A DNA stretch of 6,810 nt from an uncultured Phenylobacterium sp. (GTDB lineage Bacteria; Pseudomonadota; Alphaproteobacteria; Caulobacterales; Caulobacteraceae). Shown in pieces: positions 1 to 6,188 of the stretch. The stretch spans positions 1 through 6,810 of the forward strand of contig CAMFHW010000234.1 of NCBI GenBank assembly GCA_945952175.1. Reading direction: 5' to 3'. The position numbers were made by a program, and so were the translations under genes. The number at the start of each line of letters is the position of its first letter. Positions within the stretch are counted from its first letter, which is position 1. The notes under the pieces were generated by a model. That model saw only the letters and a program-made list of their open reading frames with translations. It was not told the origin of the DNA and did no database searches.

Positions 1-935
1 TCGCCCTCCTGATCCCGGCCTACAACGCCGCAGCATATTTACCGCGCCTGCTCGCCTCCGCCGCGGCCCAGACCGAACCGTTCGACGAGATCTGGGTCTA
101 TGACGACTGCTCGACCGATGACACCGCCCAGGTGGCCGAGCGCCTGGGCGCCAAGATCCTGCGAGGCGAAGTCAACAAGGGGTGCAGCGCCGGAAAGAAC
201 GCCCTGGCCCAGCACGTTCGAGCCGATTGGATCCATTTTCACGACGCCGATGACGAGTTGCTGCCGGACTTCGTGAGGCTTGCACGGCGCTGGATCGATG
301 ACGGCGGCTTCGACGTGGTGCTGTTCGACTACGAAGAGCGGGACGACGCGACGGGCGCGCACATCGCCTTCAGCCGCTTCGACGCGCGGGACGCCATGCG
401 CGACGCCCGCTCCTACGCCATCCGCAGGCAGATCAATCCGTTCTGCGGCCTCTATCGGCGCGCGGCCTTCCTCGCGGCCGGCGGCTACGACGAGGATCCC
501 GAGGTGCTCTTCAATGAAGACGTCGCCATGCATGTCAGGCTCGCCTTCGCCGGCCTTTCCTTCACCGCCGAGCCTGAGGTCGCGATCGTCAACCACCGGC
601 GGGATGGGTCGATGTCGAGCGCCAACGGCCTGAAGTGCGCCCAAGCCCAACTCGCGGTGATGCGTAAGACGGCGGCCCGGCCCGGGGCATCGGCCTACGA
701 TGCCGAAATCGGCGCGCGCGTCTGGCAGGTCGCCGGGGTGTTGGCCTCATATCGCGACTGGACAGGCGTGAAGGCCGCCGTGGCGCTGGCGCGTCGCCTG
801 TCTCCACCCGCCGCCAGCTCAGGCTCGGTCGTGTTCCGCGCCCTCGCCCGACTGTTCCCCATCGCCGCATTCAGGGCGCGCGAGGGTTGGGTGCGAATGT
901 CCCGCCCACACCTGCGCGCACCGGCGACGAGGTAG
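1..935 (+). CDS. GT2-family glycosyltransferase, 5'-truncated by window edge
   Basis: A glycosyltransferase of family 2 (GT-A fold), expected to transfer a sugar from a nucleotide-sugar donor to a growing glycan on the cytoplasmic side of the inner membrane. The reading frame is already open at base 3 and runs 310 codons to a TAG at 933-935. Only a few N-terminal residues seem to be missing, because the first visible residues, ALLIPAYNAA, are the usual first beta strand of the family. Counting from base 3, the nucleotide-binding DDCSTDD lies at residues 34-40, the metal-binding DAD of HFHDADDE at 81-83, and the likely catalytic-base region, LFNEDVAMH, at 169-177. The internal GTG at 132 is not the start, since family motifs precede it. 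The C-terminal stretch (about 275-300) is basic and hydrophobic, suggesting peripheral membrane contact. The stop overlaps the ribosome binding site of the next gene, 11 nt away. The family call is firm; donor and acceptor are unknown. Confidence 0.92.
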   Translation, partial: ALLIPAYNAAAYLPRLLASAAAQTEPFDEIWVYDDCSTDDTAQVAERLGAKILRGEVNKGCSAGKNALAQHVRADWIHFHDADDELLPDFVRLARRWIDDGGFDVVLFDYEERDDATGAHIAFSRFDARDAMRDARSYAIRRQINPFCGLYRRAAFLAAGGYDEDPEVLFNEDVAMHVRLAFAGLSFTAEPEVAIVNHRRDGSMSSANGLKCAQAQLAVMRKTAARPGASAYDAEIGARVWQVAGVLASYRDWTGVKAAVALARRLSPPAASSGSVVFRALARLFPIAAFRAREGWVRMSRPHLRAPATR

Positions 936-939
936 GGGA
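934..939 (+). promoter_or_regulatory. Ribosome binding site of second GT2 gene
   Basis: AGGGGA is a good Shine-Dalgarno match with a 7-nt spacer to the ATG at 947. It overlaps the TAG stop codon of the preceding gene. It supports 947 as the start rather than the upstream in-frame ATG at 887, which would overlap the previous gene by 49 nt and add 20 residues unlike the family. Confidence 0.7.
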
Positions 940-946
940 CCCGCCG

Positions 947-1891
947 ATGTCGACAACCGTCTCCGTGCTGATCCCATGCTACAACGCCGAGCGCTATGTG
1001 GCCGAAACGCTGCGAAGCGTCTTGGCCCAGACCTGGGACCGGCTGCAGGTCGTCGTCGTCGATGATGGTTCGACGGATGCGAGCGCCGAGATCGTGCGGT
1101 CGTTCGAAGACGCCCGTATCACCCTGGTGCAACAGTCCAATGCGGGCCAGACGGCGGCGCTGAACACGGCGCTGCGGCACGCCACCGGCGACTATGTGCA
1201 GTACATCGACGCCGATGACGTCATAGACCCCGACAAGATCGAACTTCAGTTGGCCCGCCTCCAGGCGGCTCCGGACTGCGTCGCCTCGTCGGCCTGGGGC
1301 CGCTTCTATGGCCAGCCGGGGGAGACGAAGTTCGTGGCGGAGCCGGTGCAGCGGGACCTTTCGTCGCTCGACTGGCTGACCCTGTCGCGCCAGGACGGTC
1401 TGGGCATGATGATGCCGGCCCTATGGCTCATCCCGATGCCGATCGTGCAAAGGGCGGGCCCTTGGCGCGAGGACCTGACCCTCAACAACGATGCCGAATA
1501 CTTCACCCGGATCCTGCTGGAGGCCGAGGCCGTGCTCTATTGCGAGGGCGCGCGATGCCGCTATCGCTCAGGTCTGCCGAGTAGCCTTTCCGGCCAGAAG
1601 AGCCTCAAGCACTGGCGCTCGCAGTTCACCGTCCTCGACCTGTGCGAAGGCTATGTCCGCGCGCGCGAGGACAGCGAGCGGGTGCGCCGTGGCTTCGCTC
1701 TGTCCTGGCAGCACCTGGCCCATGCCTCGTATCCCTACGCCTCCGATCTCGCGGAAGCCGCCCTCCGACGTGCTGAGCGCCTCCACACCGTGCACGTCCG
1801 GCCAGACGGGGGCGTCGCATTCCGCCTCCTCTCCCGCGTGATCGGGTGGCGCGCCGCGCGGCGCCTTCAACTCCTGAGCGGACGACCATGA
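947..1891 (+). CDS. GT2-family glycosyltransferase
   Basis: A 314-residue family 2 (GT-A fold) glycosyltransferase, probably cytoplasmic and peripheral to the inner membrane. The start at 947 is chosen because of the Shine-Dalgarno AGGGGA at 934-939 and because the family core, VSVLIPCYNAERYV, begins at residue 5. The donor-binding VVDDGSTD is at 37-44, the metal-binding DADD of YIDADD at 88-91, and the acidic NNDAEYF, likely to hold the catalytic base, at 180-186. No transmembrane span is seen. The end (about 291-310) is an arginine-rich amphipathic segment that could dock on the membrane. About 310 residues is normal for a single-domain GT2. It is a distant relative of the preceding GT2, and the two probably add successive sugars. 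Its TGA overlaps the next start as ATGA, implying translational coupling. The sugar specificity cannot be read from the sequence. Confidence 0.93.
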   Translation: MSTTVSVLIPCYNAERYVAETLRSVLAQTWDRLQVVVVDDGSTDASAEIVRSFEDARITLVQQSNAGQTAALNTALRHATGDYVQYIDADDVIDPDKIELQLARLQAAPDCVASSAWGRFYGQPGETKFVAEPVQRDLSSLDWLTLSRQDGLGMMMPALWLIPMPIVQRAGPWREDLTLNNDAEYFTRILLEAEAVLYCEGARCRYRSGLPSSLSGQKSLKHWRSQFTVLDLCEGYVRAREDSERVRRGFALSWQHLAHASYPYASDLAEAALRRAERLHTVHVRPDGGVAFRLLSRVIGWRAARRLQLLSGRP

Positions 1892-2655
1892 CCCGACAAC
1901 GGCGCATCTTCCTCGACGTGGGCGGGTTCGTTGGCCATAGCGTGCTGGCGGGCCTGGATCCGATCTTCGGATTCGACCGGGTCTACAGCTTCGAGCCGGT
2001 ACGACGCCTCGCCGACCAGATCAGCAGCATCAAAGACCGACGCCTCACGGTCGTCGCGGCCTGCCTGTCCCGCGGCTTCGGGTCCGTCACCCTGTATCAT
2101 CCAGGCACCTTGGCGGGGAGCCTGTTCGCCGATGCGCCGGAATTCGGAGGCTCGGCGCCGCCGGAAGTGGTCGAGCAGCTCGATGTCTCGGCGTTCCTCA
2201 AGGCCTTCACCCGCCCGGGCGATCAGATCTGGATCAAGCTGAATTGCGAAGGCTCGGAGACCGAGATCGTCGAGGGTCTGCTCGATGGCGGCCACGGCCC
2301 CGAATTGCGGGGCCTGCTGGTCGATTTCGACGCCCTGAAGATCCCCTCGAGACGCCACCTCGTGGCGCCTGTCCTCGAGCGTCTCAAGGCCTCCGGCATC
2401 CCCTTCATGACGCCGGAAGAGTGCCAGTACGGGATGATCACGAACTATGGCGGCGTCCGGAACTGGCTACTGCTCGCCGGAGCACGCCTGCCCGGTCTTG
2501 AGCCTTCGGCAAGGTCCGTCGCCTACAACCTCGCCATGACCCGCCGCCGGGACATAAACGGCTATCACAAGATGCGCGTGCTGAAGGCCTTCCCGTTCTT
2601 GGCGTTCCTCGCACGGTCCCGCCGCCGCGACCGCGCCGTGGCCAATGACGGCTGA
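1888..2655 (+). CDS. FkbM-family methyltransferase-like protein
   Basis: A 255-residue protein resembling the FkbM family of SAM-dependent methyltransferases, which often O-methylate sugars in polysaccharide and antibiotic pathways. Visible motifs are the SAM-binding glycine loop FLDVGGFVG (8-16), the acidic-loop motif YSFEPV (33-38), the strand VSAFL (100-104) and the family signature IWIKLNCEGSE (114-124). In the usual signature (K-x-D-x-E-G) the third position is Asp; here it is Asn119. The C-terminus (231-250) has a short hydrophobic run, KAFPFLAFLA, followed by an Arg-rich tail, which suggests membrane contact. The ATG at 1888 overlaps the preceding TGA by 4 nt (ATGA); an ATG 42 nt upstream in frame would lie deeper inside the GT2 gene and adds no family sequence. 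The context of glycosyltransferases on both sides suggests a sugar or glycan acceptor. The fold call is strong; activity is likely but not certain because of the Asn. Confidence 0.85.
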   Translation: MTRQRRIFLDVGGFVGHSVLAGLDPIFGFDRVYSFEPVRRLADQISSIKDRRLTVVAACLSRGFGSVTLYHPGTLAGSLFADAPEFGGSAPPEVVEQLDVSAFLKAFTRPGDQIWIKLNCEGSETEIVEGLLDGGHGPELRGLLVDFDALKIPSRRHLVAPVLERLKASGIPFMTPEECQYGMITNYGGVRNWLLLAGARLPGLEPSARSVAYNLAMTRRRDINGYHKMRVLKAFPFLAFLARSRRRDRAVANDG

Positions 2656-3724
2656 GATGAGCGACATGACGCCAGCACAAGGACCGCTCCGCATCGCGCT
2701 CACCGCCGATCCGGAACTGCCGGTGCCGCCAAAGCTCTATGGGGGCATCGAGCGGGTCGTCGACCTGTTGGCCCGCGGCCTGGTCGAGCGCGGGCACGAT
2801 GTGACGCTTTTCGCCCATCCCGAGTCGAGGTCCGTTGGGCGGCTTTCGCCATGGGTCGGCCGCGACAGCCAGTCCCGCCGGGACACCGTGCTCAATGCCG
2901 CCCTTTTGGCCGCCGGCGTCGCGGCCGGGCGCTTCGACGTGGTGCACAGCTTCTCGCGCATCGCCTACCTGACCCCGATCCTGCCGTTCGGCCCTCCCAT
3001 GCTGATGACCTATCAGCGCGAGATCAGCCCAAGGACGGTCGGGCTGGGGCACAGGCTTTCCGGCGGACGGCTGGAATTCAGCGGCATCAGCCGCTGGATG
3101 ATCGAGGATGTGAAAGGCGTCGGCCGCTGGCACATCGTGCCCAACGGCGTGTCGCTGGCGACGTATGACTTTGCGCCGACCGTGCCGGAAGGCGCCCCGC
3201 TGGTGTTCCTGGGCCGCCTGGAGGAGATCAAGGGGCCGCATCTGGCGATCGAGATCGCTCATCGAACCGGGTTGCCCCTGATCCTGGCCGGCAACGTCCC
3301 CGAGGCGCACGCCGCCTGGTTCGAGGCCAAGGTTCGCCCTCATATCGACGGCGACCAGATCCGCTATGTCGGGCCCGTGGACGACGCCCAGAAGAACCGG
3401 CTGCTCGGCGGCGCGCGCGCGTTCCTGATGCCCATCCTCTGGGAAGAGCCGTTCGGCATCGTTATGGCCGAAGCGCTCGCCTGTGGGACACCGGTGATCG
3501 GGACGCGGCGCGGCGCAGTTCCCGAAGTGGTGGAGGACGGCGTCAGCGGTTTCGTCGGCGACACCGTCGACGACCTGGTCGAGGCCGTCGGCAAGATCGG
3601 ATCGATCGAGCGTTCCGCATGCCGCGAACGCGCCGAGGCGCACTTCAGCGGCCCGGCGGTGACCGCGGGCTATGAAGCGGTCTACAGGGCGATGATCCAG
3701 CGTCGGCGGGCGGGGCGCGGATGA
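2645..3724 (+). CDS. GT4-family glycosyltransferase (retaining, GT-B fold)
   Basis: A 359-residue GT-B fold glycosyltransferase of family 4, expected to make alpha linkages from a nucleotide-sugar donor. The N-terminal domain opens with LRIALTADPELPVPPKLYGG (15-34) and continues IERVVDLLARGLVERGHDVT, a typical acceptor-side glycine loop and helix. The linker IVPNGVSL (164-171) leads to the C-terminal donor domain, with VFLGRLEEIKGP (187-198) and the complete E-x7-E motif EEPFGIVMAEA (267-277; E268 and E276), followed by CGTPVIGTRRGAVPEVVEDG. The length is normal and no membrane span is seen. The start is uncertain: ATG codons at 2645, 2657 and 2666 are in frame, and none has a strong Shine-Dalgarno. 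Starting at 2645 overlaps the FkbM gene by 11 nt, and starting at 2657 leaves a 1-nt gap. The TGA overlaps the next ATG as ATGA. This is the most canonical of the three GT4 genes here. Confidence 0.93.
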   Translation: MTAEMSDMTPAQGPLRIALTADPELPVPPKLYGGIERVVDLLARGLVERGHDVTLFAHPESRSVGRLSPWVGRDSQSRRDTVLNAALLAAGVAAGRFDVVHSFSRIAYLTPILPFGPPMLMTYQREISPRTVGLGHRLSGGRLEFSGISRWMIEDVKGVGRWHIVPNGVSLATYDFAPTVPEGAPLVFLGRLEEIKGPHLAIEIAHRTGLPLILAGNVPEAHAAWFEAKVRPHIDGDQIRYVGPVDDAQKNRLLGGARAFLMPILWEEPFGIVMAEALACGTPVIGTRRGAVPEVVEDGVSGFVGDTVDDLVEAVGKIGSIERSACRERAEAHFSGPAVTAGYEAVYRAMIQRRRAGRG

Positions 3725-4866
3725 AACCTCGCGGCGTCTTCGTGACCGCCAAGGGCTTCATCGCCGAGAGCGCCGCCGGCGGCGTGCAGCTCTGCACGCG
3801 CGAATATGTGCGGGTGCTCGAAGGGGCGGGCGTCGAACTGGAGATCGTGACGTTCGAGTTCGATCAGCGGCTGAGCACTCGCGCGGCGCGGCAGGTCAAC
3901 AGCTCGCCCTATTTCCGGCCGTTTGCGCCGGACCTCCCGGATCGCGTGCTCGCCGCCGCCCGCGAGGCGGACTTCGTGTTCCTCAACCAGGTCACCCTCG
4001 CAGGTCTCGCGGCCAAGCTGCGCGGATCCTTGCCCGCGGGCTGTCGGATCGTGCTCCTGTCGCACGGGGCCGAGATCACCGACCTGGCGCACGCCGCCCG
4101 GGTGCGCCGGTACGCGCCGTTGAGCGCCCGAATGCGGCCGACGCCCTCGATCGCGCTGGGCCTCGTCCTTGCCGACGAGCGGAACGCGCGGGAGGAGATC
4201 GACCTCGTCGTCAACCTCTCCAGCTTCGATCGCGATCTCGAGCATTGGTTTGGCGTGCGCCAGTCGATTTGGCTGCCGCGGATCGTCGAACCCGCCCCCC
4301 TCGCGCCCGAGGTGGCGGCCGGCCGGTTGGGATTTGTCGGGACGCTGGATCATGCGCCCAATCTGGAGGGGCTCGTGCTCGTGCTCGAAGCCCTCGAAGC
4401 CATCCAGGCCCCCGTCGAAGCGCGCATCGTGAGCGGTTCGCACGAGGTCGCCCGATGGCTCGCGGCGCGCTTCCCGGCGGTGACGATCCTGGGCGCGCTC
4501 GACGATATGGCGCTCCAAGAGGAAGCGAGGAGCTGGACCGGATTCCTTCACCCGATCTTCTGCGCCGCCCGAGGATGCAGCACCAAGCTGGCCCAGGCCA
4601 TGGCCTGGGGCTGCCCGATCGTGACCACGCCGGAAGGCCGGCGCGGTTATCGTTGGCGCGACGGCGGCCTCCTGGAGGCCGACACGCCGCGGGCGTTCGC
4701 CGATCTCTGCGTCGGACTGCTTCGACCGGACGCGCGCGCGCGCGCCGCCGAGGCCGTCCAGGCCGCCGCCAGGACTTCCCCGACCCTCGCAGAGGTCGCC
4801 GCCGAGATGAGGCGCGGGCTTGGCCTCGCGGCGGCGGGCCAGGCGACGAGCGATCATCCGGCATGA
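3721..4866 (+). CDS. Divergent GT4-like glycosyltransferase
   Basis: A 381-residue protein with the two-domain GT-B layout of family 4. The N-terminal half starts FVTAKGFIAESAAGGVQ (7-23), with a glycine-rich loop, and contains LLSHGAEITDL (112-122). The C-terminal half starts at RLGFVGTLDHAPNLEGL (202-218), the usual entry to the donor domain, and includes CSTKLAQAMAWGCPIVTTPE (286-305). That last segment aligns with the E-x7-E region of classical GT4 enzymes, but both glutamates are replaced (about R284 and Q292), while the lysine K289 and the small-residue/GxP turn remain. The start at 3721 overlaps the preceding stop as ATGA, and the end overlaps the next start the same way. Codons 337-342 fall in a (CG)7 tract. 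No membrane segments are seen. It probably acts in the same glycan pathway. Substrate is unknown, and catalytic competence is plausible, since many GT4 relatives vary here. Confidence 0.86.
   Translation: MKPRGVFVTAKGFIAESAAGGVQLCTREYVRVLEGAGVELEIVTFEFDQRLSTRAARQVNSSPYFRPFAPDLPDRVLAAAREADFVFLNQVTLAGLAAKLRGSLPAGCRIVLLSHGAEITDLAHAARVRRYAPLSARMRPTPSIALGLVLADERNAREEIDLVVNLSSFDRDLEHWFGVRQSIWLPRIVEPAPLAPEVAAGRLGFVGTLDHAPNLEGLVLVLEALEAIQAPVEARIVSGSHEVARWLAARFPAVTILGALDDMALQEEARSWTGFLHPIFCAARGCSTKLAQAMAWGCPIVTTPEGRRGYRWRDGGLLEADTPRAFADLCVGLLRPDARARAAEAVQAAARTSPTLAEVAAEMRRGLGLAAAGQATSDHPA
3771..3799. repeat. Two abutting palindromes inside gene 5
   Basis: CGCCGCCGGCGGCG at 3771-3784 is a perfect 14-nt palindrome. 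It overlaps an 8-bp inverted repeat, GCGTGCAG at 3782-3789 and CTGCACGC at 3792-3799. Because they share bases 3782-3784, the two hairpins would be mutually exclusive in mRNA. They lie about 50-80 nt after the start codon, in the part encoding the glycine loop. The sequence is visible; a function is not shown and could be by-chance in GC-rich code. Confidence 0.4.
4731..4745. repeat. (CG)7C dinucleotide tract
   Basis: Seven CG units plus a C lie within codons 337-342 of the GT4-like gene starting at 3721 (residues D-A-R-A-R-A). Loss of one CG would move translation into the frame of the following gene, which has no stop between this point and its own ATG at 4863, so the two glycosyltransferases would fuse. 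Gaining one unit goes to the third frame. The tract is short compared with known phase-variation tracts. Confidence 0.5.
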
Positions 4867-6188
4867 CCCCACGCAAGGCGATCATCGTCAGCCCGCATTT
4901 CCCGCCGAGCACCTTGGCCGGGGTCCATCGCGCCCGCCTGATGGCCAAGGGCCTGCCGGCGCACGGATGGCGACCGATCGTGCTGTCGGTCGCGCCCGAG
5001 CACTATACGGAGAGGGGTGATCCGGCGCTCGCAGCGCTCGTCGCGCCCGACCTCGCCCAGCTTCGCGTGGGCGCGTGGTCGGCGACGCTTTGCCGTCGCT
5101 TCGGCGTCGGCGACATCGGCCTGCGCGCCTTCGCCAGCCTCTCGGCGGGCCTCGATGCGATGATCCGGCGCGAACGCCCCGACGTGGTTTTCATCACCGG
5201 CTCGCCCTTTTATCCCCTGTTTCTGGCCCGGCAGGTCCGCCACCGCCATGGTGTCCCCGTCATCCTGGATTTCCAGGATCCCTGGGTCTCGCGGTTCGGC
5301 GCGACACGCCCCCCCTGGTCCAAGAACGGCCTCTCGCACCGACTTGCGACTCTGCTCGAACCCATCGCGGTGAAGGCGGCCGACGCCGTGACCTCGGTGA
5401 GCGAGGTGCAGAACCAGGAGATGCTCGAGCGTTGGCCCTGGCTCCGCGCCGAGCGGATGTCTGCCATTCCGATCGGCGGAGACCCCGACGACTTCACGGC
5501 GCTGCGGACCAACCCCCTGGCGGCGCGCCAAGTCGCCTTTCCCGCGGGAACCATCAGCTTCAGCTATGTCGGCACCTTCCTTCCGCGGGCGCGACCCTTG
5601 GTGGAAACGCTGTTCTCCGCCCTGGCCGACCTGCGCCGCGCCGATCCCGCCCTGGCCGCACGTCTCCGGTTCAACTTCGTGGGGGTCAGCAATCAGCCGG
5701 ATGCGCAAGGAAGCGGGCCGATCACCCCGCTGGCCATCGCCGCCGGGGTCGAGGAAAGCGTCTTCGAGGTCCCGCACCGGGTGCCCTATCTCGAAGCTCT
5801 GGACATTCTGGCCAACTCGGACGCGCTGTTGCTGATCGGATCGGACGAGCCGCACTATACCGCCTCCAAGATCTTCCCGGGCCTGATGTCGGGCCGGCCG
5901 TTCCTCTCGCTTTTTCACGCGGCCAGCAGCGCGCATGCGATCCTGAGCTCGGCGGGCGCGGGGATCGCCCTGTCTTTCGACAGCCCTGAAACGCTGGCGG
6001 ATCTGCGGGCGGAGATCGCCCTAGGCCTGCGACGCCTCGCGCTTGAGCCCCAGTCGCTCGGCGCTCGCGATCCCGCGAGCTTCAGCGCCTACACCGCCGA
6101 CGCCGTCGGCGCGGCATATGCCGGCGTGTTCGATCGCGCGATCGACGCGGCGCGAGCCCGGGGCTGGAAGGGATGGACAGTGTCATGA
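4863..6188 (+). CDS. GT4-like glycosyltransferase with SKIFPGL variant motif
   Basis: A 441-residue GT-B type glycosyltransferase, longer than the two preceding GT4 proteins. The N-terminus, IVSPHFPPSTLAGVHRARLM (8-27), continues into GLPAHGWRPIVLS, the acceptor-domain start of a GT4 subgroup common in polysaccharide clusters. VVFITGSPFYP (108-118) and VILDFQDPWV (133-142) follow in the first domain. The donor domain begins near FSYVGTF (233-239). The region ASKIFPGLMSGRPFLSLFH (334-352) takes the place of the E-x7-E segment: K336 is kept, but the second glutamate position is Pro339. This looks like a subgroup variant rather than damage, as the protein is complete. The start at 4863 is chosen for the ATGA overlap and because the N-terminal motif begins there; the same frame stays open upstream for over 200 codons, but that part is out-of-frame sequence of the previous gene. 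It ends ATGA into the last gene. Confidence 0.87.
   Translation: MTPRKAIIVSPHFPPSTLAGVHRARLMAKGLPAHGWRPIVLSVAPEHYTERGDPALAALVAPDLAQLRVGAWSATLCRRFGVGDIGLRAFASLSAGLDAMIRRERPDVVFITGSPFYPLFLARQVRHRHGVPVILDFQDPWVSRFGATRPPWSKNGLSHRLATLLEPIAVKAADAVTSVSEVQNQEMLERWPWLRAERMSAIPIGGDPDDFTALRTNPLAARQVAFPAGTISFSYVGTFLPRARPLVETLFSALADLRRADPALAARLRFNFVGVSNQPDAQGSGPITPLAIAAGVEESVFEVPHRVPYLEALDILANSDALLLIGSDEPHYTASKIFPGLMSGRPFLSLFHAASSAHAILSSAGAGIALSFDSPETLADLRAEIALGLRRLALEPQSLGARDPASFSAYTADAVGAAYAGVFDRAIDAARARGWKGWTVS
6130..6145. repeat. 16-nt perfect palindrome near 3' end of gene 6
   Basis: TCGATCGCGCGATCGA is its own reverse complement. It lies 39 nt before the ATG of the next gene and still within codons for F-D-R-A-I-D-A. 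No T-run follows, so it is not a factor-independent terminator. It could be a protein-binding site, an mRNA hairpin or chance in GC-rich code containing frequent GATC and GCGC. Confidence 0.4.
6166..6173 (+). promoter_or_regulatory. Candidate ribosome binding site of terminal methyltransferase gene
   Basis: GGAAGGGA is purine-rich and Shine-Dalgarno-like, with 11 nt between its end and the ATG at 6185, slightly longer than ideal. It sits inside the end of the preceding coding region. Another in-frame ATG at 6173 is too close to this site to use it, which favours 6185. Confidence 0.45.

Noticed and set aside
132..134. GTG at 132 as start of the first GT2 gene
   Set aside because: The same frame upstream encodes the essential LIPAYNA and DDCSTDD motifs, so the gene begins before the window.
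887..946. Longer start for the second GT2 gene at ATG 887
   Set aside because: It overlaps the previous gene by 49 nt, lacks a good ribosome binding site, and adds 20 residues outside the fold; ATG 947 has AGGGGA at proper spacing.
3411..3421. Second GC/CG run, in gene 4
   Set aside because: Only 11 nt, common by chance in Ala/Arg codons, and shorter than the tract in gene 5.
2438..3643. Long open frame of 401 codons on the - strand opposite gene 4
   Set aside because: GC-rich codon bias leaves the antisense frame free of stops. Its translation is low-complexity and Arg/Gly/Asp-rich with no recognisable motif, while the + strand carries a clear GT4 enzyme.
4245..4862. Upstream in-frame extension of gene 6 giving a 647-residue protein
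   Set aside because: The added 206 residues are Arg/Pro-rich out-of-frame reading of gene 5. Gene 6 family motifs start just after the ATG at 4863. The open frame still matters for the CG-tract fusion idea.
3682..4872. Open frame of 396 codons on the - strand opposite gene 5
   Set aside because: Same antisense shadow effect; no domain motif, and the + strand gene has GT-B motifs and ATGA junctions at both ends.
4854..5936. Open frame of 360 codons on the - strand opposite gene 6
   Set aside because: Antisense shadow of a clear + strand glycosyltransferase; composition unlike a real protein.
5075..5989. 304-codon open frame on the + strand within gene 6, other frame
   Set aside because: Pro/Arg/Gly-rich shadow translation without motifs, nested in a well-supported glycosyltransferase.
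6130..6145. Factor-independent terminator at the 16-nt palindrome
   Set aside because: No T-run follows, it is inside a coding region, and the next gene is coupled by ATGA.
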